This document shows, in pieces, positions 1 through 8,858 of a stretch of 64,000 nt of DNA. Position numbers and translations under genes: made by a program. Numbering within the stretch: position 1 is the first letter of the stretch; the number at the start of each line of letters is the position of its first letter. The stretch is from assembly GCA_020723285.1 (NCBI GenBank), contig DYJE01000004.1, positions 124,001 through 188,000 of the forward strand. Reading direction: 5' to 3'. This DNA is from Desulforapulum autotrophicum (GTDB lineage Bacteria > Desulfobacterota > Desulfobacteria > Desulfobacterales > Desulfolunaceae). The notes below the pieces were generated by a model. The model did no database searches. It worked only from the letters and a program-made list of their open reading frames with translations, and was not told the DNA's origin.

Positions 1-2
1 CC

Positions 3-1700
3 CTGGACGTGGAGGAACGGGCGGTTCTGCCCGATGGCCCTCATGTGTTTCTGTCCGTGAAATTCCCTTTGCGCGGGCCCGACGGAGCTGTGTCCGCCAT
101 CAGTGCCATCTGCACCGATATCACCCGGATCAAGGCGGTGGAGGAGTCTCTGAAAGTGCAACACGAAAAATTCAGGAACCTGTCCCTGGAATACCGGGTC
201 CTTCTGGACAATGTCCCGGACGGCATTGTTTATCTGGCTCCCGATGGCCGGATCCGCTGGACCAATGCCGCCGCCAACTCTTTTTTCAGGATGGACGGCG
301 ATGCAGTCTGCCGGGGAAAGATCTGTCATGAAGCATTCTGGGGGTGTGAGAGTGCCTGTCCCGATTGTCCGGTGATGAAAAGCGTCCAGACCGGGCGGAA
401 TGAAAACGGTGAAATGGGGTCATCCGACGACGAGCGGAAATATGAGGTCAGGGCCGTACCCATCAAGGATGAGGCCGGGACGGTGAAAGGCGTGATCGAA
501 ATCATCCGGGACATCACCGAGCACAGGAAACTTGAACAGCAGTTCCGCCAGGCCCAGAAAATGGAGTCCATCGGCACACTTGCAGGCGGGGTCGCGCATG
601 ATTTCAACAATATCCTTTCGGCTATTCTGGGTTATGGCGAAATCGTTCTGGACACTCTGGACGATGATGCTCCCCAGCGTGAGGGTATGAACGCCATCAT
701 CGAGGCGGGGCTGAGGGCCGCCCACCTGACCAAGGATCTGCTGCTGTTTAGCCGGAAACAGGTCAGTGAAAAAAACACGGTGGACATCAACTCCGTGATC
801 GAACGGATTGAAAAATTTATCCGGAGGATCATCGGCGAGGATATTCAGTGCAGGACACAACTCTACCGGAAGCCGGTGCTGATCAACGCAGACGCCCATC
901 AGATCGAGCAGGTGCTGATGAATCTCGCCACCAACGCCCGGGACGCCATGCCCGAGGGCGGCGTGTTCACCATCACCACGGACATTACGGAACTGGACGA
1001 AGATTTTATGGAAGCCCACGGTTTCGGTTCACCGGGCCGCTATGTCCGGATGACCGTTTCAGATACGGGCAAGGGCATGGAAAGGGGAACCCTCGACAAG
1101 ATGTTCGAGCCCTTTTTCACCACCAAAGAAATGGGTAAAGGCACAGGGCTCGGACTCGCGGTGGTCTACGGGATCGTCCGGGATCACCAGGGCTATATCC
1201 ACGCCTACAGCGAACCGGAGCATGGAACGGTGTTCAATGTCTACCTGCCTGTTGAGGAGGGCAAGGAGTATTCAGCATGGCAACCCATTGTGAATCAGAA
1301 ACCCGCGGGCGGGAATGAGGTGATCCTTTTGGCAGAAGACGAGGTGTCTGTACGGAAGTTGTTTTCCACGGTTTTAAGGCGCAGCGGCTATACGGTGATC
1401 GAAGCGGTGGACGGCGAGGATGCGGTCAGAAAATTCAAGGAGCAGGCGAACTCGGTCGATCTTTTTGTTTTCGATCTGGTCATGCCCAGGCTCGACGGTA
1501 AAAAGGCCTTTGAAACCATACGGGAACTGAAATCCGATGTGAAGGGTATCTTTGTCAGCGGGTACGCGCCGGAAAACATCAGGAGTCAGGATCTGTTCGA
1601 CCTTCGGGCCGAGGTTCTCTACAAGCCTGTTTCGCCCAGGGATCTTCTTTCCAAAGTGAGGAGGGTTCTCGATGGAAGGAAGGAAGACGTGTATCCTTAA
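3..1700 (+). CDS. PAS-domain hybrid histidine kinase with C-terminal receiver (5' partial)
   Basis: The frame is open to the left edge, so the GTG at 9 is probably not the real start and more sensory sequence lies upstream. Counting from that GTG: the tail of one PAS/PAC domain (1-50), a full PAS domain (about 60-178), a HisKA domain with phospho-acceptor His197 in AHDFNN, a HATPase domain (about 290-415, with GKGTGLGLAVVYGIV) and a receiver domain (about 437-555) with phospho-acceptor Asp489 and the conserved Lys in YKPVS. The H box is of the NtrB-like hybrid kinase family common in Desulfobacterota. No transmembrane segment is present in the visible part. The second PAS domain carries a clustered set of Cys (CHEAFWGCESACPDCP) that could bind metal or sense redox. 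The ligand is unknown. The stop is followed by a long non-coding region, so this gene ends its transcript unit. Confidence 0.9.
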   Translation: MDVEERAVLPDGPHVFLSVKFPLRGPDGAVSAISAICTDITRIKAVEESLKVQHEKFRNLSLEYRVLLDNVPDGIVYLAPDGRIRWTNAAANSFFRMDGDAVCRGKICHEAFWGCESACPDCPVMKSVQTGRNENGEMGSSDDERKYEVRAVPIKDEAGTVKGVIEIIRDITEHRKLEQQFRQAQKMESIGTLAGGVAHDFNNILSAILGYGEIVLDTLDDDAPQREGMNAIIEAGLRAAHLTKDLLLFSRKQVSEKNTVDINSVIERIEKFIRRIIGEDIQCRTQLYRKPVLINADAHQIEQVLMNLATNARDAMPEGGVFTITTDITELDEDFMEAHGFGSPGRYVRMTVSDTGKGMERGTLDKMFEPFFTTKEMGKGTGLGLAVVYGIVRDHQGYIHAYSEPEHGTVFNVYLPVEEGKEYSAWQPIVNQKPAGGNEVILLAEDEVSVRKLFSTVLRRSGYTVIEAVDGEDAVRKFKEQANSVDLFVFDLVMPRLDGKKAFETIRELKSDVKGIFVSGYAPENIRSQDLFDLRAEVLYKPVSPRDLLSKVRRVLDGRKEDVYP

Positions 1701-1856
1701 TACCCAGTGTAACCGCCTGCGGAAGGGTTCTGAATAGAAAAGAGCCAGTCTAATGCCGATGGCTGGGGGGACGGCTTTTTATGGAAATGACGGGCTTGTG
1801 ATGTAACATACAGAAATAGAAAGGAGTTATGGATGAAAATAGGAGGGGTGTTTTTT

Positions 1857-1872
1857 TGGCACACCGCTTGCT
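1857..1872 (+). promoter_or_regulatory. sigma-54 (RpoN) promoter, -24/-12 type
   Basis: TGGCAC, five bases, then TTGC: the GG and GC doublets are separated by exactly ten bases and every strongly conserved position of the RpoN consensus is met. It points right into the non-coding gap 1701-2419, with the predicted transcript start at about 1882-1884. The nearest gene downstream is the MCP at 2420, more than 500 bases away, so the promoter either drives a separate small RNA or gives the MCP a very long leader. No activator site was identified upstream. Confidence 0.6.
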
Positions 1873-1883
1873 ATAAAGAAAGT

Positions 1884-2090
1884 CAAACATGCGGCGAGGA
1901 TCAAGCCACCACCCCTGACATGATCCGGACCACGAAACCATTGCAAGTCTCCTCTCCTCCAACCGGGGACATACCGGGGATGGGATAAAAAACGGCAACC
2001 CATTCCCGGTATCCCCTGGAGAGCAATGGAAGAAACGCTGGCGGGGAGTCTCTTGACCCTTCGCCGCGAGAACATAGGCAAGCGTTTTTT
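1884..2090 (+). ncRNA. Candidate sigma-54-dependent structured small RNA
   Basis: The segment starts where the sigma-54 promoter predicts and can fold almost throughout. A small hairpin pairs GGATCA (1898-1903) with TGATCC (1921-1926). A long extended hairpin spans 1938-2029: outer pairs CCATTGC/GCAATGG, middle TCTCC/GGAGA and GGGG/CCCC, and an inner 14-bp helix 1971-1984 with 1999-2012 containing one G.U pair. A third hairpin pairs AAACGCT (2033-2039) with AGCGTTT (2081-2087) and runs into TTTTTT (2085-2090), resembling an intrinsic terminator. That would make an RNA of about 205 nt. The weak ORFs on both strands here have no recognisable domain. It could instead be a leader of the downstream MCP gene, and the size and rod-like fold also leave a 6S-like RNA possible. 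I do not recognise it as a member of a named family. Confidence 0.4.
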
Positions 2091-2127
2091 CACCCCTTCT
2101 CCTTTCCTTTCTCAAACGGGCACTGTT

Positions 2128-2169
2128 AGCCGGGAACGAAAGGGTTTGAACCATCAAACCCTCCCGGCT
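2128..2169 (+). other. Stable stem-loop upstream of the MCP gene
   Basis: AGCCGGG (2128-2134) pairs with CCCGGCT (2163-2169), and inside it AGGGTTTGA (2141-2149) pairs perfectly with TCAAACCCT (2154-2162) around an ACCA loop. There is no T-run after it on either strand. It lies about 250 bases before the MCP start and 40 bases after the predicted end of the small RNA. It may be a second structural element of the same transcript or part of a leader. The remainder of the gap (2170-2419) shows nothing else that I can name. Confidence 0.4.
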
Positions 2170-2419
2170 TAACCCGCCTGATTCACTGAAAACAGTCTGT
2201 GATTCACGATGATCATCGCCCATTTTCGCGCTTCAGGAAAAATGATGGACTTGTCGGATTAAAATGTTTAAAATACAGCATATTCGATTCAATTCCACAG
2301 ACGCAGACATTATTCTGCTCATTCAACAGATCAATAAACTCGCTCAATACGAAACAGCTGGTTGACAGCTGCCGGAAGACTGACTTGTCTCTATGCAAAC
2401 GCAGGCCAAAGGAGAGGAT

Positions 2420-4108
2420 ATGTTCAAGGATTTGTCGTTAAAGAAGAAACTGCTGGGGGCTTTTTTAATTACAGCCATGATTACGGCTGTGGTGGGGGGG
2501 ATTGGGTTGATGCGGATCGCGGAGAGCAATCACGCCTTCAGCCATGTGGTGGCAGAGGATGTGGTGTTTCTGTCGGGGACTCTGAATCTGGAGCAAATGA
2601 CTCTTCAACACCGGCGGTATGAAAAGGATTTTTTTCTCAACATCGGCGATGCTGAAAAACAGAACGGCTATCTTGAGAAATTTCGGAAAGTCGCTGCCGA
2701 AACCCAGGAAAAAATAAAAACACTGTCCGCGACTGTGCCGGATGACGCGGATGGCCGAGAGGAAATCATTAAAAAACTGACAGAAGCCGGGGAACGTCAT
2801 GCAAAATACAATGAGGGATTTATCCGGATTTCAGGGGTTGTCGCAAACGATCCGGCCGCGACACCCCAGTCTGCGAACACGGCCATGGCTGAATTGAAAG
2901 AAGAGATTTACGCTTTCGAATCCCTGACAAGCCAGCTGGCGGATATGGCCCAGGGCTATATAGAAGGCGAATCGGCTCAGATGGTTGACGAAGGCCGGAT
3001 GTCGCAAAAGATGATCGTGGTTTTTCTTTTAGTGGGTGTGGCGGTGAACGTCGCCTTCGGCATGGTGATCGCGGGTATGATCACAAAGCCCGTGCGGATG
3101 GCCGCCGAGTTCGCGGAAACCATGGCCAGCGGGGATTTCAGGAAGGATATTTACAAAACCGGAAACGATGAGGTGGGTGTCATGCTGGGTGCTTTAGGAA
3201 CCATGTCATCCCAGTTGCGGTCTATGGTGAGTGACATTGTCGGGTATGTGGACACGCTGGCCAGCGCGTCCACGGAGCTTGCCGCCATTTCGAACCAGCT
3301 TCGCAGCGGGGCCGATCAGACCGTTCATCAGGCCCATGCGGTCACAGCTTCGGCGGAGCAGGTCAGCACACATATGACCTCGGTGTCCGCCGCATCCGAA
3401 CAGGCCAGCACCAACGTCAACATGGTGGCCACCGCAGCCGAGGAAATGACGTCCACGATTTCTGAAATCGCGAAAAACACCGAAACGGCCAGGGTTATCA
3501 CCGGTGATGCCGTGACCCAGGCCGGAGCCGCCTCGGATCAGGTGGACAAACTCGGCGAATCCGCATCCCAGATCAGCAAGGTGGTGGAAGCCATCACCGA
3601 GATTTCGGAACAGGTGAACTTGCTGGCGCTGAACGCCACCATCGAGGCTGCCCGGGCCGGAGAAGCGGGCAAGGGATTTGCGGTGGTGGCCAATGAAATC
3701 AAGGAACTGGCCCGTCAGACCGCCACGGCGGCCATCAGCATTCGAGAACAGATCGGGGCTGTTCAGGAATCTTCGAAATCCACGGTGGAGGGTATCGGGG
3801 CCATTGAATCGGTGGTGGGAAAGGTGCACGGCATTGTCGAGAGCATTGCTGCGGCCATCGAGGAGCAGACTGCCGTGACCCGTGAAATCGTCAGCAATGT
3901 GTCCCAGGCGTCACTGGGAATCGGCGAGGTGAGTTCCAACATTGCCCACAGCAGCGACGAAGTGGGGCGCATTTCACACGAGATCGGACAGGTGAACAGG
4001 AGCACGGAAAACATTTCACAGGCCAGTGTCCAGGTGAACGCCAGCGCCATGGAACTGAGTCGTGTTTCGGAACAGATCAAACAGCTCGTTGGCCGGTTCC
4101 GTGTCTGA
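2420..4108 (+). CDS. Methyl-accepting chemotaxis protein
   Basis: A 562-residue membrane chemoreceptor. TM1 is at about 10-31, a helical ligand-binding region of four-helix-bundle type at 32-190, TM2 at about 197-220 ([18 protein letters not shown]), HAMP at about 220-275, and the cytoplasmic signalling hairpin to the C terminus with the conserved tip [20 protein letters not shown] near residue 407. The ATG at 2420 is preferred over the in-frame ATG at 2393 because GGAGAGG lies just before it and the protein then begins [15 protein letters not shown], a normal MCP start. It signals through CheW/CheA; no cheA lies in this window. The C terminus lacks an obvious CheR-binding pentapeptide. The upstream gap holds a sigma-54 promoter and structured RNA that could affect expression. 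Confidence 0.95.
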   Translation: MFKDLSLKKKLLGAFLITAMITAVVGGIGLMRIAESNHAFSHVVAEDVVFLSGTLNLEQMTLQHRRYEKDFFLNIGDAEKQNGYLEKFRKVAAETQEKIKTLSATVPDDADGREEIIKKLTEAGERHAKYNEGFIRISGVVANDPAATPQSANTAMAELKEEIYAFESLTSQLADMAQGYIEGESAQMVDEGRMSQKMIVVFLLVGVAVNVAFGMVIAGMITKPVRMAAEFAETMASGDFRKDIYKTGNDEVGVMLGALGTMSSQLRSMVSDIVGYVDTLASASTELAAISNQLRSGADQTVHQAHAVTASAEQVSTHMTSVSAASEQASTNVNMVATAAEEMTSTISEIAKNTETARVITGDAVTQAGAASDQVDKLGESASQISKVVEAITEISEQVNLLALNATIEAARAGEAGKGFAVVANEIKELARQTATAAISIREQIGAVQESSKSTVEGIGAIESVVGKVHGIVESIAAAIEEQTAVTREIVSNVSQASLGIGEVSSNIAHSSDEVGRISHEIGQVNRSTENISQASVQVNASAMELSRVSEQIKQLVGRFRV

Positions 4109-4120
4109 AACCGGTCTTTT
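4093..4120 (+). terminator. Possible intrinsic terminator overlapping the MCP stop
   Basis: CCGGTT (4093-4098) pairs with AACCGG (4109-4114), followed by TCTTTT. The left arm lies in the last MCP codons and the T-rich tract overlaps the end of the convergent hydrolase gene, which leaves only 11 bases between the two genes. Confidence 0.4.
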
Positions 4121-4746
4121 CAGTCCCTGTCAAGAATTCTGACGTCGATGCGGCCTTCAAGGCCTTTCTTGAAGGCCCTCGCGTCTTTCACATCTCCAAT
4201 CACTTCCCCGTAGTGCATGGGCACGGCGATTTCAGGCTTGATGATCAGGGCCGCTTCCACCGCCTCAGCGGGTGTCATCACAAAAGTGCCGGAAACAGGC
4301 AGAAGGGCGATGTGGGTCTTGATGTACGACATTTCGGGAATGAGGTCCGAATCCCCGGTGTGATAGATCCGGATGCCGTCGATTTCCATGATGAACCCCA
4401 GCCAGTTGTTGGATTTGGGATGAAAGGATTTGTTGATGTTGTATGCCGGGACCGTATGGATCCGGATTCCCCGGACGGTGAGGTCTTCGCCGGGCTGGAC
4501 AATGCGGACATCTCCCTGGAGTTTTTTCGCGCTTGTTTTTTCCGTGACGATGACGGTGTCTTTTTTCTGAATCCGCTTCACATCTTCCGGCGAACAGTGA
4601 TCGTAGTGGCTGTGGGAAATGAGAATGAGATCCGCTGCGGGGCCTTCGTCAATTTCGTAGGGGTCGATGTATATGACGGTGGTCCCTGAAATCCTGAATC
4701 CCGAATGACCCAGCCACTCGATGTTGTCCATCAGATCTTCAATCAT
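4120..4746 (-). CDS. Metal-dependent hydrolase, UlaG-like MBL fold
   Basis: A 208-residue protein of the metallo-beta-lactamase superfamily, UlaG/UPF0173 type. It begins with the family's typical IEWLGHSGFRI strand and carries the metal-binding HSHYDH signature. Further expected ligands are the GDSD segment near residue 130 and a late His in PMHYGE. The size fits the family (about 210-230). The start at 4746 is preceded by GGAG at good spacing. Members are soluble and hydrolyse ester or phosphodiester bonds; the substrate here cannot be told. It is convergent with the MCP, and its 5' end is close to the end of the radical SAM gene on the same strand (27 bases), so it is probably the last gene of that minus-strand run. 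Confidence 0.85.
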   Translation of the reverse strand: MIEDLMDNIEWLGHSGFRISGTTVIYIDPYEIDEGPAADLILISHSHYDHCSPEDVKRIQKKDTVIVTEKTSAKKLQGDVRIVQPGEDLTVRGIRIHTVPAYNINKSFHPKSNNWLGFIMEIDGIRIYHTGDSDLIPEMSYIKTHIALLPVSGTFVMTPAEAVEAALIIKPEIAVPMHYGEVIGDVKDARAFKKGLEGRIDVRILDRD

Positions 4747-4773
4747 GCGTTTCTCCTTGAAATGTGAATCCCG

Positions 4774-6183
4774 TCATATCCCGGCCCAGAACCTTGCGAA
4801 CAGGGCGATTTTTTGTGACCACCGTTTTTTTTCAAAGGGTATCATACGGATTATCCGGCCGGGCCGCAAATAAAATTTCCCGTAGGCCTTTCGAACCCAG
4901 GCTTTTAGAACCCGCTCGTCATGGCAGGTGTGGAAACAGGACGGAAGACGGTCCGGCGGGTTTCTGGAAACATCGATGTTCGCCCGGACTGCATAAGGTG
5001 TTCCGGGGTAGGGGATCAGCATGTGGAACGCGGCGTAATCGGGGTCGAGATCAAGGGCTGCGGCAAGGGTTTTGTCCCGGTCCTTTTCCGTTTCACCGGG
5101 AAAACCCGAGTTGAAAAACAGCGCAGTCCGGATGCCTTCGGCACGTGCACCGGAAACAGCCCTCCGGCATGCATCGAGACCGATGTTTTTTCCTGTGCTT
5201 TCAAGGATCTCCTGTGAACCGGATTCCACTCCCATGTGAATCAGTGTGCATCCGGCCTTTTTCATAAGGGCCAGGGTTTCCCGGTCGAGATCCGTGGCCC
5301 GTGTCTGGCAGCACCAGGTGACGTTCAGGTTTCGTGCGGCCATGAGACGGCAGAAGGTTACAAGAAAATTCCGGTCCAGGCCGAACTCCAGATCCATGAA
5401 ATACACCGAGCGGATGTTGAAACGGTTCCGGGCTTCGGCCACTTCAGCCACCAGTTTTTCCGGGGATTTCCGGCGGCAGCCAGCGGGAAACATGGCCTTG
5501 AAGCAGAAGGCGCAGTGGAAGGGGCAGCCCCTTGAACTTTCCATCAGGGTGAAGGGGTGATCCATGAACGGGTAATGATAGGCGGCCATGGGCAGGAGGT
5601 GAAAGGCCGGTTTGGATATGTCTGAAAGAGGCGGCGCTTTTCCGGCCGGGTTTTTCGTGATGACACCGTTGGAGAGATACGCGAGCCCCGGTATATCCGT
5701 AATGTGGTCCGTCCAGGGCGTCCGGGAGAGCAGTTCTGTGACCGTCATTTCCGGCTCGCCCAGCACGGCGGCCCGGGCTCCGGTTTGTCTTAAAATAATG
5801 TCGGGTCTTGCAGTGACGTGGGGCCCCAGCAGAATGGTTTTTTCAGAGGGGAAACACCGGACCGTATGGAAAAAAAGCGGAATGTGGAGCGACGGGCACT
5901 GCCAGCGGTCATAGGCCTCCGATGTCACACAGACGGCGTCGAAATCCCGGCCGAGCTGGCGGAGCCTGAATTCGGAGAGCCGTTCAATCCGGTTGTCCAC
6001 GATGCGGACATCGATGCCCTTTTCGAGAAGAAGACCGGCGATATTGGCCAGGTCCAGGGGTTGCCATATCCGCCTGAACAGCGGCTGGCCACCTTTTGTT
6101 CTTCCTGACGTTTCAGGAAGAACAAGGAGGACTCGTTTGACGCCGTGCCTGATGACATTCATCTCCGCTGTCCGATTCATCAT
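4774..6183 (-). CDS. B12-binding-domain radical SAM protein
   Basis: A 469-residue protein with an N-terminal Rossmann-like cobalamin-binding-type region (GLLLEKGIDVRIVDN, then LLGPHVTARPD) followed by a radical SAM core with the cluster motif CPFHCAFC in SSRGCPFHCAFCF. The C-terminal part (MGVESGSQEILESTGKNIG, then NSGFPGETEKDRDKT) is typical of the Elp3/MiaB-like SAM barrel of this class. The start at 6183 follows the carbonic anhydrase stop by seven bases; an alternative ATG at 6162 has a GGAG closer by. The N-terminal region lacks a clear DxHxxG cobalamin motif, so B12 binding is uncertain. The family includes methyltransferases of lipid and cofactor pathways. The substrate is unknown. 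It is probably co-transcribed with the carbonic anhydrase. Confidence 0.8.
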   Translation of the reverse strand: MMNRTAEMNVIRHGVKRVLLVLPETSGRTKGGQPLFRRIWQPLDLANIAGLLLEKGIDVRIVDNRIERLSEFRLRQLGRDFDAVCVTSEAYDRWQCPSLHIPLFFHTVRCFPSEKTILLGPHVTARPDIILRQTGARAAVLGEPEMTVTELLSRTPWTDHITDIPGLAYLSNGVITKNPAGKAPPLSDISKPAFHLLPMAAYHYPFMDHPFTLMESSRGCPFHCAFCFKAMFPAGCRRKSPEKLVAEVAEARNRFNIRSVYFMDLEFGLDRNFLVTFCRLMAARNLNVTWCCQTRATDLDRETLALMKKAGCTLIHMGVESGSQEILESTGKNIGLDACRRAVSGARAEGIRTALFFNSGFPGETEKDRDKTLAAALDLDPDYAAFHMLIPYPGTPYAVRANIDVSRNPPDRLPSCFHTCHDERVLKAWVRKAYGKFYLRPGRIIRMIPFEKKRWSQKIALFARFWAGI

Positions 6184-6190
6184 GTCTGGA

Positions 6191-6886
6191 TCAGGGCATG
6201 AGGTCGACACGGCCGTCATCCAGGTCGTAGCGCGCACCGACAATCATCAGCTGCCCCTTGTCCACCAGGGGTTTCAGAAACGGGTCCGCTGTTTTCAGCA
6301 TCTGCACGGTCATGGCCACATTGGCTCTCATGCCCACTTCCGGCAGGTCGGCGGTCCGGCCCCTCACCGAGTCGATGGCGGGTTTGATGGCCTTGACAAT
6401 GCAGCCGATATGGCCGGGAGCTTCCCCGCCCTGAACCGTGGCCTTGACCGCCCCGCAGCTTTCATGGCCGAGAACCATGATGTAGCGTGTGCCCAGGTGT
6501 TCAATGGCGTATTCGATACTTCCCAGGGCCGCGTCGTCGACGATGTTGCCTGCAAGGCGGATCACGAAAAGATCGCCGATGCCCTGATCGAAGATGATTT
6601 CAGGGGGGACGCGGGAGTCCGAGCAGCAGATCACCACGGCAAAGGGATGCTGACCGGCCGCCACATCCATGCGTCGTGTGCTGTCCTGGTTTTTATGGGT
6701 GGCTTTGGCGCTGACATAGCGCTTGTTGCCTTCGAACAGCATTTTGTGGGCTTCCTTGCCGCTGACCGCTGGCGACGCCCCGGAGCTGTGATCCGAACTT
6801 CCGGCTCCGTGGTCCGAAGCCATGGTGAAAGATGCAGACAATACCAAAGTGATCAGGGCGATGCATGGTATGGCGGACCTTCGCAT
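6191..6886 (-). CDS. Exported beta-class carbonic anhydrase
   Basis: A 231-residue enzyme for reversible CO2 hydration. The zinc site of beta-class enzymes is complete: Cys88, Asp90 and Arg92 in CCSDSR, then His141 and Cys144 in HESCGA. The N terminus is a clear signal peptide (MRRSAIPCIALITLVLSASF, likely cleavage near residue 24), so the enzyme should act in the periplasm; most beta-class enzymes are cytoplasmic. A His/Ser-rich linker follows the signal. The start is supported by AAGGAGG seven bases upstream. A periplasmic enzyme could help supply or dispose of bicarbonate at the membrane in an anaerobe oxidising organic acids; this is inference. The 165-base gap upstream (6887-7051) shows no other gene. 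Confidence 0.92.
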   Translation of the reverse strand: MRRSAIPCIALITLVLSASFTMASDHGAGSSDHSSGASPAVSGKEAHKMLFEGNKRYVSAKATHKNQDSTRRMDVAAGQHPFAVVICCSDSRVPPEIIFDQGIGDLFVIRLAGNIVDDAALGSIEYAIEHLGTRYIMVLGHESCGAVKATVQGGEAPGHIGCIVKAIKPAIDSVRGRTADLPEVGMRANVAMTVQMLKTADPFLKPLVDKGQLMIVGARYDLDDGRVDLMP

Positions 6887-7051
6887 GGTAATCCTCCTTG
6901 TTCTGATAAGTTTCAGGTTGATGGAACATATGCCTGACGGGCGATCACGGGACTGGTTCTCTCTGGTATCGGGTTTATTGCTGCCCGGCTTGAATAGAAT
7001 TTATGATTCTTCTTTTATAAAGAACGGGCGGCTGTGTCAACAGGCAGATGG

Positions 7052-7489
7052 TCAACGTCCGCTTGAACATGACCCGTAAAGGCTGTGGTAAAACGAGGCG
7101 TGGCGTTCTTCATCGCCCTGGATTTTTCTGAGGACATCCCGGTAGGGGTTCGTCCGTTCTGAATGGAGTTCTTTTTTAAGCAGGGAAAGGGCCAAGGATT
7201 CCACCACGGAAAGGGTTTTCAGCTTCCAGCGAAGCGGTACGGCAAACTGGATGAAGCCCATGGTTTTCCCCAGAAATGTCCATGGGCCGGTGATGAGTTC
7301 ACCGCCGTAGGTCTCATGGTACGCTTTGCCGAACAACACCCCGTGTTTCAGCTCATCCCTTGAAAAGCGTCCGAGGGTTTTGGCGATGTCTTCCTTTTTA
7401 CTGTATCGTTTCGACAGGCTCAGGTAAAAACCGGAAGCGACGTGCTCGATCCGGCAGGCCCAGGTGAGTTGAAGTTTGACGATATTCAT
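7052..7489 (-). CDS. Ferritin-like-fold protein (rubrerythrin-related)
   Basis: A 145-residue helical protein with the pattern of di-iron ferritin-like proteins: Glu/His pairs in CRIEHVASGFY, FSRDELKHG and GDEERHASFYH. These could supply the Glu and ExxH carboxylate-histidine ligands of a diiron centre. No rubredoxin domain is fused. The start at 7489 (MNIVKLQLTW) has GAGGAG upstream and is preferred to the in-frame start at 7528. Members are linked to peroxide reduction, iron handling or diiron oxidation; the exact role is unknown. It is a single gene between the carbonic anhydrase and corA, all on the minus strand. Confidence 0.65.
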   Translation of the reverse strand: MNIVKLQLTWACRIEHVASGFYLSLSKRYSKKEDIAKTLGRFSRDELKHGVLFGKAYHETYGGELITGPWTFLGKTMGFIQFAVPLRWKLKTLSVVESLALSLLKKELHSERTNPYRDVLRKIQGDEERHASFYHSLYGSCSSGR

Positions 7490-7588
7490 GATTTGCTCCT
7501 CTTTGATGGTTTGTGTTTGCCTCCACACATATCAAAGGGTTGTGAACCGGATATGACATCAGATGTAAAAAGTGTGACGCACTGCCCT

Positions 7589-8653
7589 TCAAAACCATTT
7601 CTTTCGCTTGAAATAAATCAGCATGGACACGGCGATGAGGAAAAGCACGGCGAGAAAGATGAAATAACTGTATTGGTAGTGAAGTTCGGGCAGATGGTCG
7701 AAGTTGGTGCCGTACACCCCGGCGATGAAGGTGAGGGGAATGAAGATGGCCGCGAACACGGTGAGATGCTTCATGACATCGTTCATTTTGTTGGTCATGA
7801 TGGAGTTGTAGAGGTTCATCATGTCGTTCAGCATGTCCCTGTAGGTGTCGATGGCTTCTGCGGCCTGGGTGAACAGATCGGCAATGTCTTTGAGGAATGG
7901 AATCGTGTTCTCTCGGATCAGATCGTTGTCGATGCGGAGAAGCTGGACCACCATGTCCCGGGCCGGGCGGATGCATTTGCGGAGGTAGTTCATTTCCCGT
8001 TTGAAGGCGTTGATTTTTTCCATGGCCGCCTGGCTGGGGTTTGCGAGGATCTCGCTTTCCAGATCCTCGATGTCTTCCCCCAGCCGTTCGATGATTTCGA
8101 TGTAGCTGTCCACCACCGTATCGAGGAGGGAATAGGCCAGGTAGTCAGGGCCTGCGGTCCGAACCCGTCCTTTCTGCTTACGGAGGCGCTCCCGCACCGG
8201 GTCGAACACATCGCCGGGTTCTTCCTGAAACGTGAGGAGAAGGTTTTCGAACAGAACGATGCTGAGTTGTTCCGACACGGTTCTTTTTTCCTGCTCATCG
8301 AAACGGAGCATGCGCAGAACGAAAAAGAGACAATTGTCGAATTCCTCCAGTTTGGGGCGCTGGCCTGTGTTCATGATGTCTTCGAGCAGAAGGGGGTGGA
8401 GGTTGAAATGTTTTCCGGCGTTGCGGATCACCTCCGAACAGTGAAGGCCGTCCACGTTGAGCCATGCAAAAAAGTCGTCTCTGACGAACCGGGCACTGTC
8501 GGAAATTTCATCGAGGCTCTGCTCGTCAAAGGAATCGGCGTTGTACTGGATCATGCTGACGATGCAGTCTTCGATTTTCTTTTTTCCAATGAACACAAGG
8601 GAGCCGGGGTGCATGCCTTTTCTGGCGTCGGTGTTTTTCAGGAATCGGGCCAT
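7589..8653 (-). CDS. corA: CorA-family magnesium/cobalt transporter
   Basis: A 354-residue inner-membrane divalent cation channel. The long N-terminal cytoplasmic domain (about 1-290, alpha/beta then long helices) is followed by two C-terminal membrane helices. The family's pore signature appears as YGTNF at the end of TM1 in place of the usual YGMNF, followed by DHLPEL and the second helix (YSYFIFLAVLFLIAVSMLI) and a basic tail KRKKWF. Thr for Met in the GMN motif is seen in some CorA relatives and may change ion preference, including towards zinc as in ZntB-like members. The start at 8653 has GAGAGGA upstream; 26 upstream in-frame codons are probably not translated. Confidence 0.9.
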   Translation of the reverse strand: MARFLKNTDARKGMHPGSLVFIGKKKIEDCIVSMIQYNADSFDEQSLDEISDSARFVRDDFFAWLNVDGLHCSEVIRNAGKHFNLHPLLLEDIMNTGQRPKLEEFDNCLFFVLRMLRFDEQEKRTVSEQLSIVLFENLLLTFQEEPGDVFDPVRERLRKQKGRVRTAGPDYLAYSLLDTVVDSYIEIIERLGEDIEDLESEILANPSQAAMEKINAFKREMNYLRKCIRPARDMVVQLLRIDNDLIRENTIPFLKDIADLFTQAAEAIDTYRDMLNDMMNLYNSIMTNKMNDVMKHLTVFAAIFIPLTFIAGVYGTNFDHLPELHYQYSYFIFLAVLFLIAVSMLIYFKRKKWF

Positions 8654-8858
8654 GGTTTCCTCTCTGTCAGGGTTGTCGTCAAAACCGGTCCATATTAAAC
8701 CTGATGGCAGTCTGCTGCAAGGTGATTTCAATGACGACGCAGCCCTTGTTTTTCCGGTTGTTTTTCTATAGGTTAAAACCGGTTCGCCTGTCCGTGAGTA
8801 AATGACGGCGACCCTTTTTTAAAATCGCATCCCATAACCCTATTTGGAACAGAAAAAA

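Noticed and set aside
1750-2223. 157-codon open frame on the minus strand over the gap after the hybrid kinase
   Set aside because: No recognisable domain, poor codon pattern, and it lies on the structured RNA segment; RNA pairing better explains the sequence.
7442-8698. 418-codon open frame on the plus strand over corA
   Set aside because: Antisense shadow of a clear CorA gene; it reads as His/Val/Glu-rich low-complexity sequence typical of shadows in GC-rich DNA.
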